Assembly (NCBI RefSeq): GCF_024298825.1
Contig: NZ_CP101153.1
Coordinates: forward strand, 2,480,001-2,544,000
Source: Haloglomus salinum
GTDB lineage: Archaea; Halobacteriota; Halobacteria; Halobacteriales; Haloarculaceae
Direction of reading: 5' to 3'
Length of the DNA: 64,000 nucleotides
Under the pieces are notes generated by a model. That model was not told the DNA's origin. It saw only the letters and a program-made list of their open reading frames with translations, and did not search any database. The stretch's first letter is position 1, and each line of letters starts with the position of its first letter. Made by a program: the position numbers and the translations under genes. This document shows positions 60,276-64,000 of this stretch, in pieces.

Positions 60276-60290
60276 TCCCCGAAACGGGGA
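60276..60290 (+). terminator. Stem-loop after the peptide-transport operon
   Basis: TCCCCG/CGGGGA with loop AAA, about 60 bases after the dppF-like stop. A 210-base gap (60218-60427) to the convergent SIMPL gene holds no gene. Weak: no T-run. Confidence 0.3.
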
Positions 60291-60427
60291 TATGAATCGA
60301 ATATTCGCGCCCGTCTGCCGGATGTCGGCCACGAGTCGATATCAGTGCGGAGCCGTCTCCGTCGTCGACGGAGGCGGCCGGGCAGTTCCGCTCGCCGTTC
60401 GGGGAGGCGACTCCCTGTCGGGCGCCG

Positions 60428-61240
60428 TCAGTTGGCGCTCGTGGCGTTGTAGGTGACCAGCGCCTGTGCGCGGACGGTCACGGTGCCGCCCTCGAAGGAG
60501 GTGCTGGCGCCACCGCTGTCGCCAGCCGCGGCGAAGGCGGCCGTCTCCTCGACGCGGTACGGTCGGACGCTGGTCTCGGCGGTCTCGACCGAGGTGACGC
60601 CCGTGATGTCGAGGCTGGTGCCGTCGGCGGCCGTCTCGGCCTGCGTGCGGCCGGCATCGACGGCCTCGGCGAGCGCCTCGTTCCGGAGTTCACGGCGCGT
60701 CTCCTCCGTGAGGGTGAACTCGATGCCCTCGACGCGGTTGGCGCCGTTCTCCAGTGCCGACACGACCGTCGGCCCCGCACGGGAGGTGTTGTTCAGCGTG
60801 ATGGCGAACGCGTGTTGCCCCTGGTACCGGGGCTGGTCGGGGTTGCGTTCGGGGTCGTAGCGGTAGTTCTGCCGGATGTCGTACCGGGTGGTGACGACCT
60901 GGTCGGCCTCGATACCGGCCTCGGTGAGCGCCTCGCGCATCGCCGTGGCGTTCTCCGCGAGCCGGTCGCGGATGACGGAGATGTCGTCCGACCGGGCGAC
61001 GACCGCCACGCGGACGACCGCGCGGTCGGGTTCAGCCTCGGCGGTACCGCTGGCGGCGACCTGGATGGTTCGGTCGGCGCCGTTGGGCGCCATCTCCGGC
61101 TGGCTCTCGGGGCCGTCACCGGAGTCGGCAGGGTTCTGGTTCACCCCATCGCTGGGGGCACCGGTCAATCCGAGCGGGGCGCTACACCCGGCGGTCACGA
61201 GCAGGACCGCCAGGCTCAGCGCGGCAACACTGTGTCGCAT
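60428..61240 (-). CDS. SIMPL (DUF541) domain lipoprotein
   Basis: 270 residues from ATG 61240. Signal helix and lipobox VTAGC (Cys at about 19), Asp/Pro-rich linker to about 50, then the SIMPL domain: TIQVAASGTAEAEPDRAVV, the helical VIRDRLAENATAMREALTEAG, YDIRQNYRYDPE, and repeated ALAEAVDAGRTQAE. SIMPL proteins form oligomeric barrels on the outer face; function unclear. Confidence 0.88.
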   Translation of the reverse strand: MRHSVAALSLAVLLVTAGCSAPLGLTGAPSDGVNQNPADSGDGPESQPEMAPNGADRTIQVAASGTAEAEPDRAVVRVAVVARSDDISVIRDRLAENATAMREALTEAGIEADQVVTTRYDIRQNYRYDPERNPDQPRYQGQHAFAITLNNTSRAGPTVVSALENGANRVEGIEFTLTEETRRELRNEALAEAVDAGRTQAETAADGTSLDITGVTSVETAETSVRPYRVEETAAFAAAGDSGGASTSFEGGTVTVRAQALVTYNATSAN

Positions 61241-61284
61241 GCACCCCGTGCTGCGACGGGGTGGGAAAAGTGTCTCCTCGAATG

Positions 61285-62670
61285 TCAAACGGCCCTTTGA
61301 GCGTCGGTCGTCGGGGCCGGCGCCGCCACAGCCAGCGTCGTCGCCCCCGGGGTCCCCACTCCCCGCGCCGTCGGTGCGAGCCGCTCGGCGTGCTCGACGG
61401 TGACGAACCGGACCTCGACGCGCACGTCGTGTCCGACGGCCTCGTCGATGCGCGCGTCGAGCGTCGACACCAGGCCCGCCGTCTCCCCATCCGGCGGGAC
61501 CCCGACCGTGACGACGACGCCGGTGGGCCGCTGCATGACCAGCAGGCGTTGTTCGTACTCGACGGTGGTGTCGAGCCGGTCGACCGAGCCGTAGTCGGCA
61601 GCCAGCGCGTCGTCGATGGCCGCCTCGATGGCGTCCTCGGTCTGTGACTGCTGGTAGGAGTCGTAGGTGACCCCTCCGAGGAACACCGAGAGGACGGCGA
61701 TGCCGACGAACAGGGCGCCGACGCGCTTGACCGTCGCCATGCGTGCGCCCTTCGCCCGGAGGAACCCCTCCGGCGTGTAGCCGGCGTAGTAGAGGACGAC
61801 CAGTGCCGCGAGTTCGATGGAGAGCAGGTTGACGAGCGTGAGGACGCCGGCCGACAGGGCGACCGTCTCCAGCCCGTAGGCGATACCGATGCCGACGGTG
61901 GCGGCGGGCGGGATGAGTGCGACGGCGATCATGACGCCGACGAGTGCGGTCGAGACGCCGGTGGTGAGTGAGACGGCACCGGCGGTCCCCGCGCCGAGTG
62001 CGACCGCGAGCGAGAGGAAGTCGGGGGCGAGGCGCTCACGGACCTGCTCGATGGCCCGGGGGTCGGTCACCTGGACGAGGTTGGTCGACTCGACGAGGAA
62101 GGCGAAGGCCGTCGCCGCCAGCACCGAGAGGACGACGCCGAGCGCCTGGAACTTCACGCCCCGGCGGAACAGGTCGCCGTCGTCGATGACGGTCCCGACG
62201 GCGGCGGCCATCGCCGGCCCGATGAGCGGGGCGATGACCATCGACCCGACGACCGTTGCGGGGGAGTCGAGCAACAGCCCGGCGGTCGCGACGACCGCGC
62301 TCACGACGGTCAGCGTGACGTACGTCGACGGTGTCGAGGCGAGGCTCTCGGCCGTCTCCCGGAGCTCGACCTGCGCGATGCGGTCCTCGCTCGCTTCCTC
62401 CTCGGCGAACCGTGCCTCCAGTTCCTCGAACTGTCTCGAGGAGACTGCCTGGGCTTCCGTCACCACCGTGACCGCGTCCTCGTCGACGCCGACCTCCGCG
62501 AGCGACGTGAGAACCGGCTCGACGGCGTTCGTCGGGAGCGGGAACGTCACGACGTGCGTGTAGCGGTCGCTGGTCTCCTCGGTGACCGTGTAGTCGATGC
62601 CCTCCTCCTCGAGGAGGGCGACGACCTTCCCGTACGTCCCCGGCGGGAGCGAGGCGTGGACGAGTCGCAC
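61285..62670 (-). CDS. DUF389 (TIGR00341-like) membrane protein
   Basis: 461 residues from a GTG at 62670. The cytosolic N-terminal domain (about 1-120) resembles an ACT-like module (MRLVHASLPPGTYGKVVALL; YTHVVTFPLP). The DUF389 core follows with six to seven helices: VVATAGLLLDSPATVVGSMVIAPLIGP and LIPPAATVGIGIAYG are diagnostic. A C-terminal soluble domain (about 345-461) completes it. Transport role unproven. 44 bases upstream of the SIMPL gene on the same strand, probably one operon. Confidence 0.88.
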   Translation of the reverse strand: MRLVHASLPPGTYGKVVALLEEEGIDYTVTEETSDRYTHVVTFPLPTNAVEPVLTSLAEVGVDEDAVTVVTEAQAVSSRQFEELEARFAEEEASEDRIAQVELRETAESLASTPSTYVTLTVVSAVVATAGLLLDSPATVVGSMVIAPLIGPAMAAAVGTVIDDGDLFRRGVKFQALGVVLSVLAATAFAFLVESTNLVQVTDPRAIEQVRERLAPDFLSLAVALGAGTAGAVSLTTGVSTALVGVMIAVALIPPAATVGIGIAYGLETVALSAGVLTLVNLLSIELAALVVLYYAGYTPEGFLRAKGARMATVKRVGALFVGIAVLSVFLGGVTYDSYQQSQTEDAIEAAIDDALAADYGSVDRLDTTVEYEQRLLVMQRPTGVVVTVGVPPDGETAGLVSTLDARIDEAVGHDVRVEVRFVTVEHAERLAPTARGVGTPGATTLAVAAPAPTTDAQRAV

Positions 62671-62765
62671 GGCCGGGGTTGTGGCGGGCCCGGAGATAAG
62701 TGGTCGTGGTTCGGCCGGTCCCCGTCGCCCGAAACGCCTTCCCCGGTCGGCCGCGAGGGGGCGGT

Positions 62766-63662
62766 ATGCGCATCGCGGTACCCAACAAGGGACGCCTCCA
62801 CGAGCCGACGCTCTCCCTGCTCGAACGCGCCGGACTCCACGTCGAGAACGGGAGCGACCGGAAGCTGTACGCCGACACGGTCGACCCGGACGTACAGGTG
62901 CTGTTCGCTCGGGCGGCCGACATCCCCGCCTACGTGGCCGACGGCGCTGCCGCGGTCGGCGTGACCGGCCGCGACCAGGTCCACGAACACGAACACGGCG
63001 CGGACCTCGAGGAACTGCTGGACCTGGAGTTCGGACGATGCCGGCTCGTTCTCGCGTCGCCCGAGGACGGCCCCATCCGCGAGACGGCCGACCTCGAGGG
63101 CGGGACCGTCGCCACGGAGTTCCCGAACGTCACACGGACCTTCTTCGAGGGGACCGAGGTGAGCCCCGACATCGTCGAGGTCTCGGGGGCCACCGAACTC
63201 ACCCCGCACGTCGACATGGCCGACGCCATCGTCGACATCACCTCGACGGGGACCACCCTCCGGATGAACCGGCTCGCCATCGTCGACGAGGTGCTCCAGT
63301 CGTCCGTGCGGCTGTACGCCCATCCCGACCGGGTCGACGACGAGAAGGTCCGGCAGGTCGAGACCGCGCTCGCGAGCGTCCTCGCCGCCGAAGGGAAACG
63401 TTACCTGATGATGAACGTCCCGAGCGACTCGCTGGCCGATGTCGAGGACGTCATCCCCGGGATGGGCGGGCCGACGGTGATGGAGGTTGACAGCCGGGCG
63501 TCGGAGACGCCCGGTGAGGACGGCGAAGCCGCCGACGGACAGGACGCCGTCGCGGTCCACGTCGTGGTCGACGAGCGCGAGGTGTTCGAGACCATCACCC
63601 GCCTGAAGGAGGCCGGCGCCCGGGACGTCCTCGTGACCGAAATCGAGCGCCTGGTGGAGTGA
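62766..63662 (+). CDS. hisG: ATP phosphoribosyltransferase, long (HisG-L) form
   Basis: 298 residues from ATG 62766. First step of histidine synthesis: ATP + PRPP to phosphoribosyl-ATP. [19 protein letters not shown] at the start, [23 protein letters not shown], and the PRPP loop [16 protein letters not shown]-terminal ACT-like regulatory domain (about 210-298) for feedback by histidine is present, so no HisZ is needed. An Asp/Glu/Gly-rich loop ([10 protein letters not shown]) is inserted in that domain. No other his gene adjoins it, as is usual in haloarchaea. Confidence 0.96.
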   Translation: MRIAVPNKGRLHEPTLSLLERAGLHVENGSDRKLYADTVDPDVQVLFARAADIPAYVADGAAAVGVTGRDQVHEHEHGADLEELLDLEFGRCRLVLASPEDGPIRETADLEGGTVATEFPNVTRTFFEGTEVSPDIVEVSGATELTPHVDMADAIVDITSTGTTLRMNRLAIVDEVLQSSVRLYAHPDRVDDEKVRQVETALASVLAAEGKRYLMMNVPSDSLADVEDVIPGMGGPTVMEVDSRASETPGEDGEAADGQDAVAVHVVVDEREVFETITRLKEAGARDVLVTEIERLVE

Positions 63663-63682
63663 GAGCGCACGAGGAGGGAAGG

Positions 63683-63690
63683 CTTACAAG
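63683..63690 (+). promoter_or_regulatory. TATA box of the last gene
   Basis: CTTACAAG centred 28 bases before ATG 63714; leaderless spacing. Confidence 0.5.
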
Positions 63691-63713
63691 CGCATGGACC
63701 GCACACTCGGGTG

Positions 63714-64000
63714 ATGGACGACGAGGGGTCGGACCGGCGGTCGTCGGACGAAACCGACGAGCCGGCCGAGGACGCGTCCGAAGCCGTCGACGAATCCGAG
63801 AGCGACGGCTCCGGCGACGAGGACCCTCACGAGGAACTCTCTGACTCCGAGGACAGCTCCACGGACGAGGTCCACTCCGAACCAGATGATGCCGACGAGG
63901 GAGCCTACGAGCTGGAAGACGGCCCCACGGACGAGGTCGGCGACCACTCCCCCTCGTCCGAGGCTGACCCGGCCGCGGCAGCGGACGAGGCCGTCAGCGA
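63714..64000 (+). CDS. Very acidic protein, N-terminal part (cut by window end)
   Basis: The frame is open from ATG 63714 to the last base, 95 residues so far, made almost only of Asp, Glu, Ser and Ala with no hydrophobic core. This is a disordered acidic N-terminus; the functional domain must lie beyond the window. No family can be assigned. A promoter box supports the start. Confidence 0.6.
   Translation, partial: MDDEGSDRRSSDETDEPAEDASEAVDESESDGSGDEDPHEELSDSEDSSTDEVHSEPDDADEGAYELEDGPTDEVGDHSPSSEADPAAAADEAVS

Overview
The window is chromosomal DNA of a halophilic archaeon (class Halobacteria). The evidence is high GC content, strongly acidic proteins (most codons are GAC/GAG/GCG/GTC), Tat-dependent lipoproteins with an RR motif plus lipobox, a pilin of the KRAVSPVIAVV type, a halocyanin, TATA boxes about 27 nt before start codons (leaderless transcripts), an archaeal tRNA C56 methylase, and many haloarchaea-only families. 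No rRNA, CRISPR array, transposase or integrase was seen. About 63 protein genes and two tRNA genes are packed densely on both strands. The genus cannot be read from the sequence alone.

Layout. 0-7.3 kb: the end of S-adenosylhomocysteine hydrolase, a DUF5790-like protein, a halocyanin-type copper lipoprotein, a creatininase-family hydrolase, a flavin split-barrel protein, an ABC exporter and a DUF192 protein. 7.5-9 kb: tRNA-Val and tRNA-Phe, each followed by extra copies of its own 3' end, with a pilin and a 41-residue zinc-ribbon protein between them. 9-20 kb: a wHTH/zinc regulator, an SDR, a cold-shock protein, a lipoprotein, a membrane glycosyltransferase, a DUF429 protein, a condensation-type acyltransferase, SurE and a split MgtE-like Mg2+ transporter. 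20.3-27.2 kb: a four-gene operon (transglutaminase, DUF7269-like, DUF58, DUF7519-like); its usual MoxR partner lies alone at 36-37 kb. 27-36 kb: a TetR regulator divergent from a membrane-bound two-wHTH regulator with an 11-residue-repeat ectodomain, a Moco oxidoreductase, a nucleoside-gate protein, paired small membrane paralogs and an EamA transporter.

37-52 kb: a RidA-like and ornithine-cyclodeaminase pair, a 0.77 kb non-coding region with long inverted repeats, YchF GTPase, a HAD phosphatase, an ABC efflux pair, aTrm56, cyclophilin, two RadA-like proteins without a P-loop, a TrpD2-like protein, two related SDRs (one fused to a helix-hairpin-helix domain) and a fused siroheme decarboxylase (AhbA-AhbB) for haem synthesis. 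52.8-60.2 kb: a complete peptide/nickel-type ABC importer (binding protein, two permeases, two ATPases). 60-64 kb: a SIMPL lipoprotein, a DUF389 membrane protein, hisG (first step of histidine synthesis) and the start of a very acidic protein cut by the window end.

The signals least explained by known families are the tRNA 3'-end repeats at both tRNA loci, the inverted-repeat region at 38.8-39.3 kb, the hendecad-repeat receptor at 28-29.6 kb, the tandem P-loop-less RadA-like proteins and the SDR-HhH fusion. Protein family names come from recognition of motifs and layout; none was tested by a database search.
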